Shown here: positions 43,187-52,030 of the stretch, one piece after another | Position numbering within the stretch: the first letter of the stretch is position 1 | Layout: every line of letters begins with the position of its first letter | NCBI GenBank assembly: GCA_965262485.1 | Contig: OZ253540.1 | Location: 1,054,001 to 1,118,000 of the forward strand | Origin: Bin87 sp965262485 | Lineage (GTDB): Bacteria; Chloroflexota; Dehalococcoidia; Lucifugimonadales; UBA3495 | Direction of reading: 5' to 3' | DNA length: 64,000 nucleotides | Notes under the pieces: generated by a model | The model's database searches: none | Told to the model about the DNA's origin: nothing | What the model saw: the letters and a program-made list of their open reading frames with translations, nothing else | Program-made: the position numbers and the translations under genes

Positions 43187-43885
43187 TTACCTACCGTTGC
43201 TGGTTGCGTGTTCTGTAACACTGCCTGTTATCTGGGGATCCGGCTGTAAACCGATAGCGTCAAGCATAGCAGATTTCAAGCCCCTGGCCGATGCTTCCGG
43301 GTCGTCGCTGGCGAGAATGCTGGTGATTACCGCCGCTCCCCAAGCTCCGGCTCCCATTACATCGGCCACGTTGGTAGTGTCGATTCCGCCGATGGCAACC
43401 AGGGGCAGCGATACGCCGGCATCGCGGATACGGGTCAACAATCCCGGGCCGGCCGGTTCTTCGCCGGGGTGGGAACGGGTAGCGAACATAGTGCCGACGA
43501 GCAGGAAATCTGCACTGGTGGCAGCCGCTTCCAGTGCCCCTTCGACCGAGTGGACGGAACGGCCAACAATGGCCTCCTCCCCCACGACCCGGCGGACCAG
43601 GTCGGCGGACATCGCCGCTTCACCCAGCTGAACGCCGTCGGCTCCACCGGCCACCGCCACGTCAGCGCGTTCATTGACCAACAGCAGCGCCCTGCCTTCG
43701 GTTACGTTCCGCAAGGTTGAAGTAAGCGAAAACACAGCCTGCCCCGGCAAATCTTTATCGCGCACCTGTACCACGTCAACGCCGCCGGAGATGGCTGCCG
43801 CAACGCGGGCCGGCATCTCATCCGCAGCGCAGACTGTGCGATCAGTCACGAGGCACAAGCAGGGATAGGGCAACGATGGCCGCAT
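43187..43885 (-). CDS. thiE: Thiamine-phosphate synthase
   Basis: 232 aa TIM barrel. CLCLVTDR, VDVVQVRDKDLPG, LLVNERADVAVAGGADGVQLGE, VGRSVHSVEGA and AIGGIDTTNVADVMGAGAWGAAVITSI are the family blocks for HMP-PP and thiazole-phosphate binding. It joins pyrimidine and thiazole to thiamine phosphate. It lies between thiG and thiS in the operon. Confidence 0.94.
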   Translation of the reverse strand: MRPSLPYPCLCLVTDRTVCAADEMPARVAAAISGGVDVVQVRDKDLPGQAVFSLTSTLRNVTEGRALLLVNERADVAVAGGADGVQLGEAAMSADLVRRVVGEEAIVGRSVHSVEGALEAAATSADFLLVGTMFATRSHPGEEPAGPGLLTRIRDAGVSLPLVAIGGIDTTNVADVMGAGAWGAAVITSILASDDPEASARGLKSAMLDAIGLQPDPQITGSVTEHATSNGR

Positions 43886-43898
43886 GGCGCGAAAGCGG

Positions 43899-44687
43899 CT
43901 AGTTTGCTACCACGGGTTGGGGCACATCGGAAGTCGGACTGCTGGCGATGGCCTCGGTGCGCACCGGGATTCGGCCGGCCAGGTAAGCCTGCCGTCCGGC
44001 TTCGACTCCTTTGCGGAAGGCATCCGCCATCATAGACGGGTCCTGGGCCTGCGCGATGGCCGTATTGACCAAGACGGCGTCTGCACCCATCTCCAGAGCC
44101 TTGGCGGCGTCGGAAGGCACTGCCAAACCGGCATCCACGACGACGGGGATGGTAGCGTTTTCCAGGATGATCCTGATTTCTTCGCCGGTATGGATTCCCT
44201 GGCCGGACCCGATGGCAGAACCCAGAGGCATGACGGTGACGCACCCGACGTCTTCGAGATTCTTGGCGAGCACCGGGTCGGCGTGGATGTAAGGCATGAC
44301 CTTGAACCCTTCGGCCACCAATTGCCGGGCGGCTTCCAAAGTGCCGTTGGGATCGGGGAAAAGGTACTTGGCGTCCGGTATGACTTCGAGCTTCACAAAA
44401 TCGGTTTGGGTAACTTCCCGGCCCAACCGAGCCACAAAGAGCGCCTCTTCAACCGACCGACAACCGGCGGTGTTGGGCAGGATCTGGTATTTGTCCCAGT
44501 CGATGTAATCCAGGATGGTTTTCTCATCCGGATTGTCCAAGTCCAACCGACGGATGGCGACGGTAACCATCTGGGAACCGGAGGCTTCCAGGGAATCAAC
44601 CATGTCCTGCATGGTTCGGTGACGTCCAGTACCGACTATCAATCGGGAATGGAAAGATACTCCCCCAATTATCAGTTCATCGGTCAT
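43899..44687 (-). CDS. thiG: Thiazole synthase
   Basis: 262 aa from the ATG at 44687, with GGAGAG upstream; a longer frame runs into the leader. LIIGGVSFHSRLIVGTG opens the barrel, the Schiff-base Lys is in DFVKLEVI, and GVDAGLAVPSDAAKALEMGADAVLVNTAIAQA-like segments end it. ThiG makes the thiazole from DXP, ThiS-thiocarboxylate and dehydroglycine. Neither thiO nor thiH is in the window. The operon starts behind a TPP riboswitch and terminator. Confidence 0.94.
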   Translation of the reverse strand: MTDELIIGGVSFHSRLIVGTGRHRTMQDMVDSLEASGSQMVTVAIRRLDLDNPDEKTILDYIDWDKYQILPNTAGCRSVEEALFVARLGREVTQTDFVKLEVIPDAKYLFPDPNGTLEAARQLVAEGFKVMPYIHADPVLAKNLEDVGCVTVMPLGSAIGSGQGIHTGEEIRIILENATIPVVVDAGLAVPSDAAKALEMGADAVLVNTAIAQAQDPSMMADAFRKGVEAGRQAYLAGRIPVRTEAIASSPTSDVPQPVVAN

Positions 44688-44745
44688 CGGGCCACTCTCC
44701 TTTACCGAGCCACGCATTGATTTTGCAAGAGGCTCACGGCATCCC

Positions 44746-44774
44746 AAAAGCAAAACCGCCAGACGAACCGGCGG
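44746..44774 (-). terminator. Riboswitch expression-platform terminator
   Basis: On the minus strand, CCGCCGG pairs with CTGGCGG across TTCGT and is followed by TTTTGCTTTT. It lies between the TPP aptamer and thiG, so thiamine pyrophosphate probably stops transcription here. Confidence 0.8.
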
Positions 44775-44796
44775 CTTCATCAAAGCTCTACCAACT

Positions 44797-44888
44797 GTTC
44801 CTGCGCCGGCATTACCCGGATCCGGTACAGACGGTCGGCGACGAATTTGGCCGCCCTCTCAGCCTGGTTTACCCAAGCTCCCGCCAGA
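44797..44888 (-). ncRNA. TPP (THI-box) riboswitch
   Basis: Reading the minus strand, GGCGGGAGC, then GGCTGAGAGGG, then ACCGGATCCGGGTAATGCCGGCGCAGG follow the conserved order and spacing of the TPP aptamer (CTGAGA pyrimidine-sensor loop and ACCTGATCTGGATAATGCCAGCG pyrophosphate arm). It lies about 110 bases upstream of thiG. A terminator stem sits between, so repression at high thiamine pyrophosphate by transcription termination is expected. Confidence 0.9.
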
Positions 44889-44952
44889 ATTGCGTGAGGG
44901 TTCAATTGTTCTGAAAATGTAACACTACCAACGGGTTGAAGTCAATTCCAGA

Positions 44953-45114
44953 GGAAATTGCGAAACTCCAGTCCCTGCTTTCTGTCATTGCCAGGAGCTC
45001 CCGCTCATCCTGAGCCTGTCGAAGGACGTGGCAATCCCGTTGCAGCAACGGCGGCGGTTTCAGCGACGAGATTGCCGCGCTGCGCTCGCAATGACAAGTT
45101 TCGCAATTCCAGAA
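44953..45114. repeat. Inverted-repeat-bounded repeat element
   Basis: GGAAATTGCGAAACT at the left and AGTTTCGCAATTCC at the right bound about 160 bp. The interior has CTCATCCTGAGCCTGTCGAAGG and GTGGCAATCCCGTTGC, sequences that recur near 62090 and 56560. No coding capacity. The gap 44889-45239 between the riboswitch and the CoA-transferase operon contains nothing else I can name. Confidence 0.65.
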
Positions 45115-45239
45115 CGTGCGACCAGGTCGTGCAGCAATTGATTGGTCGAATCGGCGGCTACTCGAACGCAAAACGCATTCTCAACAGGGACTCGACACGT
45201 TCGGGGGCTCTCCAATTCTCGGCAAATGTGAGCCGGCGG

Positions 45240-45911
45240 TCAAACCTCGTACTCCGACACGGTTTCCGGGATAATGAGCGCAGCTCCGGTGACAGACTGG
45301 ACATCGGACGGCGTCCACCCGGGAGCGGTTTCACGCAGCACCATTCCATCGGGAGTGGGTTCCAATACGGCGACGTCGGTTACTATCAACGAGACGCACG
45401 CTTTTCCAGTCAGGGGATAGTCGCAATCCTGAACAACCTTGGGGTTGCCTTGGCGGTCATTGTGTTCCATGGCCACTATGACCTTGCCGGCGCCGGCAGC
45501 CAAATCCATGGCTCCCCCGATGTTGCCGACTCCACGCTCGGGAAGGATCCAGTTAGCCAGGTCGCCGGTAGCGGAAACTTGGTGAGCCCCCAATACCGTT
45601 ACGTCCACGTGCCCGCCCCGGATCATGGCGAATGCGTCAACCGAGGAGAAGAATGCCATTCCCGGCACACATTCCAGGAACTGGCCTCCAGCGTTGATGA
45701 GGTCGATGTTTTCGTTGCCGTCTTCCGCCAACGGTCCACAGTTCAGTACGCCGCTCTCGCTGTGGTAACACACGACGCTGTCGTCTGCCACGAACATTGA
45801 GACCAACGTGGGGATGCCGATGCCCAGGTTAACATACGCGCCCGGAGGCAATTCTCTGGCCACCCGCATTGCGATGATGGCGCGGTCCAGTCGTTCTTTT
45901 TCTACAGTCAT
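45240..45911 (-). CDS. Class I CoA-transferase beta subunit (active-type)
   Basis: 223 aa. YVNLGIGIPTLVSMFV opens the domain, and the Glu nucleophile is Glu52 in HSESGVLNCGP, where family members read SENGxLG. GGHVDVTVLGAHQVS and MGGAMDLAAGAGKVIVAM-type blocks follow. It is the beta half of a 3-oxoacid CoA-transferase, moving CoA between acids. It follows a fused alpha/beta-like gene by 17 bases and is the third gene of the operon. Confidence 0.9.
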   Translation of the reverse strand: MTVEKERLDRAIIAMRVARELPPGAYVNLGIGIPTLVSMFVADDSVVCYHSESGVLNCGPLAEDGNENIDLINAGGQFLECVPGMAFFSSVDAFAMIRGGHVDVTVLGAHQVSATGDLANWILPERGVGNIGGAMDLAAGAGKVIVAMEHNDRQGNPKVVQDCDYPLTGKACVSLIVTDVAVLEPTPDGMVLRETAPGWTPSDVQSVTGAALIIPETVSEYEV

Positions 45912-45928
45912 GCGCGGGTATTCCGTTA

Positions 45929-47251
45929 TCAGTCGTAGCCTGTGAAACCATCGGGGCGCCTGACGATGCGTTGCACGAACACGCCGGGCGTGACGATTTC
46001 CTCGGGATCAAGTTGGCCGGGTTCCACTATTTCATCCACCTCGGCAACAGTGATGCGGGCAGACGGGGCCATGACGGCGTTGAAATTGCGTGAAGTACCG
46101 CGATACACCAGGTTACCTGATGTATCGGCCTTGTGTGCCCGGATCACGGCGAAGTCGGCGCGCAAACCGTATTCCAGGATATAGGGCCGTCCGTCGAACT
46201 CCCTTTGCTCTTTGCCTTCGCTGATGAGGGTGCCGGCGCCAGTCGGGGTGTAGAACGCAAGCACGCCGGCGCCGCCGGCGCGCAACCTCTCTGCCAGGGT
46301 TCCCTGAGGAACGAGTTCCAGATCCACCTCGCCGCGTCGGTACGCCAACTCGAACTCGGATGGGCGCGACACCGACGGCGACACCGGGAAAGAGGCGATG
46401 GCCTTTGCAACCTGTCCGTTTTCGATAAGGATGCTGTGGTCAATTGCCGTCCTGCCCGGAGGTGTGCCAAAGCTGACCACCCGTGCAATCCCGGCGGTGT
46501 TGCTAACGATGGTGAGGTTTTTCTTTCCAGTGTCCCGCACGGCAACCAACAGGTAATGAGCCATACCGCCGGGTCCCCCGAATCCGTCGATGAATACGGT
46601 GGCGCCGTCGGGCAGGTCGGCCAGGGCGGACAAACCGTCGGAGTAAACCTTGCTGGGAGGTTGCCCAGGATGGGGAGTGCAATCCATTTCCCGTAACGAC
46701 GGAGAAGCCGACAACTTCGCACCGAAAACGGATTCGACATCCTGAACATTCCAACCGGGCGCAACTTCCTGCAACACGAACCGGCCTTCGTGTGTTCGAA
46801 TGACTCCCACATCTGACACCACCAGATCCACGCAATTGATGCCGTCGGGCGGGAGGTTCAGCCGGTTGACCAATAGACCGGGGCGAGCTTCGTTGGTGGT
46901 GAGAAGTATCGCCACAACCCGTCCGGCGTTGGCAGCCAGATCAACGGTGTTGCCGGGCTGACCGGCTCCCGATACACCGGTGAAACAACCGTAGGCATCG
47001 ACTTGCGCCGCATTCAGCACAGCCATGCTAACGTAACCGCCGCGGGTGATGGCTGCTGCATCCGCCGCAGTTGCCGGAATCCCGTTCAGAGTTCCGTCGT
47101 TGTTCAGGAACCATGCCCCAAGGCTGGCGGGGGTGGATTCTTTGATGCCAGGCGCGAAATCCGGTTCGACCGCCACCACCATGCCGGGGGTGATCTCGCA
47201 AGCCACGCGCCGGGCAATTTCGAACGGATCCAATTTTCTGGCGGACATCAA
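45929..47251 (-). CDS. Fused CoA-transferase: degenerate beta domain plus alpha domain
   Basis: 440 aa. Residues 1-190 resemble the beta subunit (ITRGGYVSMAVLNAAQVDAYG, GNTVDLAANAGRVV), but the loop that carries the catalytic Glu reads FLNNDGTLNGIP: Asn51 aligns to the Glu52 of the next gene's product. Residues 205-440 are an alpha subunit (GATVFIDGFGGPGGMAHYL, VPQGTLAERLRAGGAGV, GNLVYRGTSRNFN). The fusion suggests a non-catalytic beta tied to an alpha, perhaps as scaffold for the active beta. Confidence 0.85.
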   Translation of the reverse strand: MMSARKLDPFEIARRVACEITPGMVVAVEPDFAPGIKESTPASLGAWFLNNDGTLNGIPATAADAAAITRGGYVSMAVLNAAQVDAYGCFTGVSGAGQPGNTVDLAANAGRVVAILLTTNEARPGLLVNRLNLPPDGINCVDLVVSDVGVIRTHEGRFVLQEVAPGWNVQDVESVFGAKLSASPSLREMDCTPHPGQPPSKVYSDGLSALADLPDGATVFIDGFGGPGGMAHYLLVAVRDTGKKNLTIVSNTAGIARVVSFGTPPGRTAIDHSILIENGQVAKAIASFPVSPSVSRPSEFELAYRRGEVDLELVPQGTLAERLRAGGAGVLAFYTPTGAGTLISEGKEQREFDGRPYILEYGLRADFAVIRAHKADTSGNLVYRGTSRNFNAVMAPSARITVAEVDEIVEPGQLDPEEIVTPGVFVQRIVRRPDGFTGYD

Positions 47252-47261
47252 AGCTTTTGGC

Positions 47262-47936
47262 CTACGTACCTCGAGTGGTTTGTACGACGCGGTTAACGAA
47301 AATTCCGGGTGTGATTACCAGCTCGGGGTCTATGATTCCCGGTTCGCCGACAGTGTTGACCTCGGCGACGCAGACGCGCGCGGCGGCGGCCATGGTGGCG
47401 CTCCAGGCCCGCTGATTGCCCTGGTACATAACGTTGCCCAACGTGTCGGCGACGGATCCGCGAATCAATGCGAAGTCGGCTCGCAACGGCAGTTCGAGAA
47501 CACACTCTACGCCGTCGATCACGCGCACTTCCTTGCCGGCCGCGAACCGGGTGCCCGCTCCCACCGGGATCAGGACCCCGCCAATCCCGGCGCCGCCGGC
47601 GCGCAGGCGTTCGGCCAAAGTGCCCTGGGGCACTTCCTCGACCGCAAGGCCCGGGGACGTCAGACGGGATGCGTCCACCCTCGCAACCAGATCATCCGGT
47701 GGATTTGGGGAAATGATCCTGGTGATTTGTCCCGACGCCACCAATGCGGCGACCATGGAGTCAGGCCGGCAGTCGGAGAAATCACATACGCAGGTGAGCC
47801 CGCCAACGCCGGAATCGGCCAGAGCCGCCAGAAGGGAGGAGGGTTCAGTAGCCGCAGACGCGCCGCTGATCAGAATGGTGGCGCCCGTCGGCACATCGCC
47901 CACAGCAGCGGCCGGGGAGTTGTAAACTTTGGTCAT
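47262..47936 (-). CDS. Class I CoA-transferase alpha subunit
   Basis: 224 aa. GATILISGASAATEPSSLLAAL opens the domain, VPQGTLAERLRAGGAGIGGVLIPVGAGT and GNVMYQGNQRAWSATMAAAA are alpha-subunit signatures. It is the first gene of a three-gene leftward operon. The N-terminal sugar-strand region differs from the fused alpha domain downstream, so the two are distinct paralogues. Confidence 0.9.
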   Translation of the reverse strand: MTKVYNSPAAAVGDVPTGATILISGASAATEPSSLLAALADSGVGGLTCVCDFSDCRPDSMVAALVASGQITRIISPNPPDDLVARVDASRLTSPGLAVEEVPQGTLAERLRAGGAGIGGVLIPVGAGTRFAAGKEVRVIDGVECVLELPLRADFALIRGSVADTLGNVMYQGNQRAWSATMAAAARVCVAEVNTVGEPGIIDPELVITPGIFVNRVVQTTRGT

Positions 47937-48101
47937 GTCACCGCACGCAGGTTGATATGGCGATCATTTTATCGCAATCCGCCGGCGTGATAAAGCGGCA
48001 GGGACTTAAACCGGCCTTGCCATAATGCCCGCAGCCCCATTACCATTCAGGGGCCGCGGTCAAAGATCCGCAATCGACCCCGCCGGCGCCCAACGTGAAC
48101 C

Positions 48102-48884
48102 ATGCGATACCAAAGAATCAAGCACATACTGGAGCCACCCTACGCGGAGATCCAGCTGATACCGGCCGGCGGCCCGATTACGATTGACGAGCTGCTGGCC
48201 GCCGAGATCATAGATATATGCGACGAGCTGCTATTTCAGGATGACATACGTGTGGTATCCATAACGGGGCAGTGCCAGGCATTCGCAACGGGACGAATCT
48301 CACCGCCGGACGATATTGTTGCAGCCGATACGTTGGAACAGCTCGACTGGATCAACGGGTTGAAAGCAGCGGGGGCCGTGGCCGGGCTGCCGATGCCCGT
48401 GGTGGCGGCGCTGAACGGCGATACCACCGCCCACGGCCTGGAACTGGCGCTGGCGGCCGATCTCCGGATAGCCGCGGATTCCGTTGTTGTGGCGGCGGGA
48501 AAGATTGATCAAGTGGGATTTCCCTTCGATGGCGCCACACAACGCCTGCCGCGTCTCGTTGGGCCGGCGTTGGCCCGGGACATGCTGCTCACCGGCAGGA
48601 CATTGACCGCCGCCGAGTGCCTGGCTGCAGGATTGGTGAACCGGGTGGTGGCCGCAAACGAACTGAACGCCGCCGCCCGGGCGTTGGCGAGTCAGATAGT
48701 GGACGCCGCGCCCATCGCCAGCCGGTTTGCCAAGGAAGCAGTGACGGCCGCCGGGGATATGACGCTGGAGCAAGGTCTCAGGCTGGAGGCGGACCTCAGC
48801 ATAATTCTTCAAAGCACGAGCGATCGCGAAGAAGGGTTGCTGGCTTTCCGCGAAAAGCGCGTCGCCCGGTTCCTGGGTCAATAG
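48102..48884 (+). CDS. Enoyl-CoA hydratase/isomerase (crotonase) family protein
   Basis: 260 aa. The crotonase fold is supported by VVSITGQCQAFATGR, PVVAALNGDTTAHGLELALAADLRIAADSVVVAAG and the C-terminal helices ending FREKRVARFLGQ. The usual oxyanion-hole AGADL is replaced by ATGRISP, and the catalytic Glu positions are not clear, so it may catalyse an uncommon reaction or bind only. A PHP gene follows by 18 bases. Confidence 0.82.
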   Translation: MRYQRIKHILEPPYAEIQLIPAGGPITIDELLAAEIIDICDELLFQDDIRVVSITGQCQAFATGRISPPDDIVAADTLEQLDWINGLKAAGAVAGLPMPVVAALNGDTTAHGLELALAADLRIAADSVVVAAGKIDQVGFPFDGATQRLPRLVGPALARDMLLTGRTLTAAECLAAGLVNRVVAANELNAAARALASQIVDAAPIASRFAKEAVTAAGDMTLEQGLRLEADLSIILQSTSDREEGLLAFREKRVARFLGQ

Positions 48885-48902
48885 AGTGAGGCTGCCCTGA
48901 TT

Positions 48903-49442
48903 ATGGTTCGGCTGGACATTCACACGCACGTCGGCGAAATGTTTGGTTTCCAACCGCCCACTCCTGAAATGGCTGAAATGGTAATTGGGCAGATTCAGTC
49001 CGCCGGGCTGGACGGAATCGCAGTTACGGATCACTGGCGACGCGACTGGGGGCTGGCGTTGCACCGGGTAGTGGAACGCGAATTCCCGAATCAGGTAATC
49101 ATCATCCCGGGTCAGGAGATCGACGTGCGCCCCGCCTCGAGTCCGTTTGACGAGTACCACTGCACCGAGTTGTACCTGCCGGGAGGGCGTTTGTTCAGAA
49201 CTTATTGCCATCCGGGTTACTACACCCCGAACATTATCATCGAAGAAGGAATCCATGGGATCGAGGTGACGAACCACCATCACGACTGGCACATCCGACG
49301 TCCACTGGTAGAGCGCGTCGCCGAGACTCACGATCTGTTGTCGTTCAACGTCAGTGATGCCAACATACTCCACGAGATTGGAGCCGGGAGTACGGAAGTA
49401 GATCTCGATGAAATGATGCGTCGGGCAATCCCGCTCGACTGA
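48903..49442 (+). CDS. PHP-domain phosphoesterase-like protein
   Basis: 179 aa. All PHP metal-ligand motifs are in order: DIHTHVGE, VTDHWR, GQEIDV, TYCHPGYY, NHHHDWH and SDAN. PHP domains hydrolyse phosphoesters (histidinol phosphatase, TrpH, polymerase exonuclease). TrpH-like small forms act on nucleoside 3',5'-bisphosphates. It lies between two crotonases, which is unusual for a TrpH-type enzyme. Confidence 0.88.
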   Translation: MVRLDIHTHVGEMFGFQPPTPEMAEMVIGQIQSAGLDGIAVTDHWRRDWGLALHRVVEREFPNQVIIIPGQEIDVRPASSPFDEYHCTELYLPGGRLFRTYCHPGYYTPNIIIEEGIHGIEVTNHHHDWHIRRPLVERVAETHDLLSFNVSDANILHEIGAGSTEVDLDEMMRRAIPLD

Positions 49443-49460
49443 CTGACGCCCTGTTTGCTT

Positions 49461-50192
49461 ATGTCCGACCAGTTTTCCACCATCATCTACGAAAAACACG
49501 GCAGCGTGGCACATCTGTCCCTGAACCGACCGGCGCAGCTGAATGCCTTTTCGGTGGCCATGCGGGACGACTTTGCAGAGGTTCTTTCCGCAGTGGCCGA
49601 GGATCCCGACGTGCAATGTCTGCTGATTACAGGCCAGGGGCGCGCATTTTGCGCCGGAGCAGACCTCAGCGAATTTGGTTCAGCGCCTTCGCAGGTCATT
49701 GCGCGCCGGGTACGCTGGCAGCGCGACGTTTGGGGCCAACTGATTGGCCTGCGACAGCCGATCGTGGTTGCTGTGCATGGATACTGCATCGGCTCCGGGG
49801 TAGAGATCGCGCTGCTGGCCGATGTACGCATAGCGGCGGTTGACGCCATCTTTGCGCTGCCTGAAGTGCGGCTGGGAATGATCCCGGCCGCCGGCGGGAC
49901 CCAAACCGGGCCGGCCAACATGGGCCCGTCGAGGGCTCTGGACCTGTTGCTGACCGGCCGACAGCTGGGAACGAAGGAAGCGTTGAATCTTGGCCTGATA
50001 AGTCGCGTCGCTCAGCCTGACGAATTGATCGCCGACGCCTGGGAAATCGCCGGGCAACTGGCGGCTCAACCTGCCCATCTCAATTCCAGGTTGCGCCGAA
50101 GCCTGCGCGAGGGGGCCGACCTGTCCCTTAGCGCCGGGCTGGACATGGAACAGAAACTGGCAGCAGCAGCTATGGGCGCCGGTTCCCATTAG
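49461..50192 (+). CDS. Enoyl-CoA hydratase/isomerase family protein
   Basis: 243 aa from the ATG at 49461; a TTG two codons earlier is possible. The oxyanion-hole motif GRAFCAGADLSEF is intact, followed by VVAVHGYCIGSGVEIALLADVRIAA and PEVRLGMIPAAGGTQTGPANMG, where Glu is present in the first catalytic position. It likely hydrates or isomerises an enoyl-CoA. It is followed by an acyl-CoA ligase by 21 bases. Confidence 0.9.
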   Translation: MSDQFSTIIYEKHGSVAHLSLNRPAQLNAFSVAMRDDFAEVLSAVAEDPDVQCLLITGQGRAFCAGADLSEFGSAPSQVIARRVRWQRDVWGQLIGLRQPIVVAVHGYCIGSGVEIALLADVRIAAVDAIFALPEVRLGMIPAAGGTQTGPANMGPSRALDLLLTGRQLGTKEALNLGLISRVAQPDELIADAWEIAGQLAAQPAHLNSRLRRSLREGADLSLSAGLDMEQKLAAAAMGAGSH

Positions 50193-50213
50193 GGTTTACA
50201 CCCCGGAGAGAGG

Positions 50214-51767
50214 ATGAATACTACCGAGTTTTTGATGATTGCATCGGCCATAGTGCCGGATCGTACCGCCATCGTATTTGAAGGCGTCAGGTACTCTTTT
50301 GAAGAGTTGCAAGAGCGCGTCAACCGGTTGGCAAACGCCATGTCGAATCTGGGGATCGGGCCCGGGGATCGAGTGGCCGCGATGCAAACGAATTGCAATC
50401 AACTGCTGGAGATATACTTCGCGGCAGCGCAGTTGGATGCAATCTATGTGCCCATCAATTTCCGGGCCAAGCAGGAAGAACTGATCACGATGCTGGACAT
50501 TGCGGAACCGGCGCTCCTGTTTTTGGGCGAACGGTACTTGTCGCTCGTTCCCGCTGATGAGACGTGGGCCGGTCGGCAGGTTGTGATGCTGGACGGCGAC
50601 GCCGCAAATGGGCGTATTGGATACGACGCGCTGATTGCCGGGGGTGAACCGGATCAATTGCATTTTCCAGAGGACGATGAGGACGCCACCACGGTTATTA
50701 TGTTTACTTCCGGCACTACCAGCGTGCCCAAGGGCGTCCAATTGACCCATGACAGCTTTGGCACGTTCCTGCTGACGAACGTGACGCCAGCGGATCCCGA
50801 CATCGAGGAAACCAACTTATTGACGGTGCCTCTGTATCACGTAGCCGGACTGCAAGCGGCGCTGGCAGCGGTATTCGGTGGGCGCACTCTGGTGGTGATG
50901 CCTCAGTTTGAAGCGGAGTCCTGGATGCGCCTGGTCGCGGAGCACCGGGCGAACCGGGCGATGCTGGTGCCGACGATGTTGAAAAGAGTAATCGATCATC
51001 CGCAGTTTGATGATTACGATTTATCCTCACTGGACGTCATAACCTATGGGGCGGCGCCGATGCCGCTGCCGGTTATTCGCGAGGCCATTGCCAAATTTCC
51101 CAACGCAAGGTTTATCAACGCCTTCGGGCAAACTGAAACCGCGTCCACCATCACGATGCTGCCTCCGGAAGACCATGTGCTGGAGGGGAGCCCGGATCAA
51201 ATTGAACTCAAACTGCGCCATCTGACTTCGATTGGCAAACCGCTGGACGATGTGGACGTTATGATTGTGTCGGAGGCCGGGACGCCGGTTGCCGCGGGAG
51301 AAGTGGGGGAGATCGTTGCCCGTGGGCCGCGCCTGATGAGTGGATACTGGCGGCAGGATGACGCCACCGCCGAAACGTTGCGCTCGGGCTGGCTATACAC
51401 CGGGGACCTGGCCTGGCAAGACGAGGACGGTTACATCTACCTGTCGGGCCGGGCGCGGGATTTCATCAAACGCGGCGGCGAGATGGTATCGCCTGAGGAA
51501 GTTGAGCAAGTGCTGGTGGGGCACCCCGACGTGGAAGAGGTGGCAGTAATAGGCGTGCCCGACCTAGAGTGGGGCGAGGAAGTGCGGGCCGTGGTGGTGC
51601 GCAACAACCAGCAAATCAGCGAAATAAAGCTGATCGAATACTGCCGGGATCGGCTGGCGAGCTTCAAACGCCCCACCTCGGTGGTGTTTGTGGATGAGTT
51701 GCCCCGCAATGTTATGGGAAAGGTGGTAAAACGGGATTTGCGGGAAGAGCTGGGCCTTCCATCCTGA
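50214..51767 (+). CDS. Acyl-CoA synthetase (AMP-forming)
   Basis: 517 aa. The ANL motifs are MFTSGTTSVPKGVQLTH (P-loop), FINAFGQTETASTITML, YTGDLAWQDEDGYIYLSGRARDFIKRGGEMVSPEEVE and the C-terminal Lys loop PRNVMGKVVKRDL. It activates a carboxylate to acyl-CoA by an acyl-AMP. With two crotonases upstream, it likely feeds a dedicated acid degradation route. GGAGAGG lies just before the ATG. Confidence 0.93.
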   Translation: MNTTEFLMIASAIVPDRTAIVFEGVRYSFEELQERVNRLANAMSNLGIGPGDRVAAMQTNCNQLLEIYFAAAQLDAIYVPINFRAKQEELITMLDIAEPALLFLGERYLSLVPADETWAGRQVVMLDGDAANGRIGYDALIAGGEPDQLHFPEDDEDATTVIMFTSGTTSVPKGVQLTHDSFGTFLLTNVTPADPDIEETNLLTVPLYHVAGLQAALAAVFGGRTLVVMPQFEAESWMRLVAEHRANRAMLVPTMLKRVIDHPQFDDYDLSSLDVITYGAAPMPLPVIREAIAKFPNARFINAFGQTETASTITMLPPEDHVLEGSPDQIELKLRHLTSIGKPLDDVDVMIVSEAGTPVAAGEVGEIVARGPRLMSGYWRQDDATAETLRSGWLYTGDLAWQDEDGYIYLSGRARDFIKRGGEMVSPEEVEQVLVGHPDVEEVAVIGVPDLEWGEEVRAVVVRNNQQISEIKLIEYCRDRLASFKRPTSVVFVDELPRNVMGKVVKRDLREELGLPS

Positions 51768-51778
51768 CTAGGCCATGC

Positions 51779-51948
51779 TGACATTTGAGATATAAGGCGA
51801 TTTCGCTAACCCCAGTTCGTCATTCCCGCGAAAGCGGGAATCCAGAGTACTCTAAATGTGAACGATGTCTGCTTTCCAAAGCGCCTGGATTCCGGCCCCG
51901 TATCAAGTACGGGGTGACGTTCTTTCGCCGGAATGACGTGAAATGTCA
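51779..51948. repeat. Short palindromic repeat element
   Basis: TGACATTT at the left and AAATGTCA at the right bound about 170 bp. The interior contains CGTCATTCCCGCGAAAGCG and CCCCGTATCAAGTACGGGG arms seen in other repeats here. It fills the gap between the acyl-CoA ligase and panE-like gene. Confidence 0.65.
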
Positions 51949-52030
51949 ACAGAACCTAAACTGCCATACTGGCTGAGTTACTATCCTGATTTGACCGAAC
52001 CACAAGGAAACCAAACCGGCAGGGAGCGAC

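Noticed and set aside
48300..49616. A 438-codon leftward open frame across the crotonase and PHP genes
   Set aside because: It lies antisense to genes with intact catalytic motifs and contains no recognisable domain.
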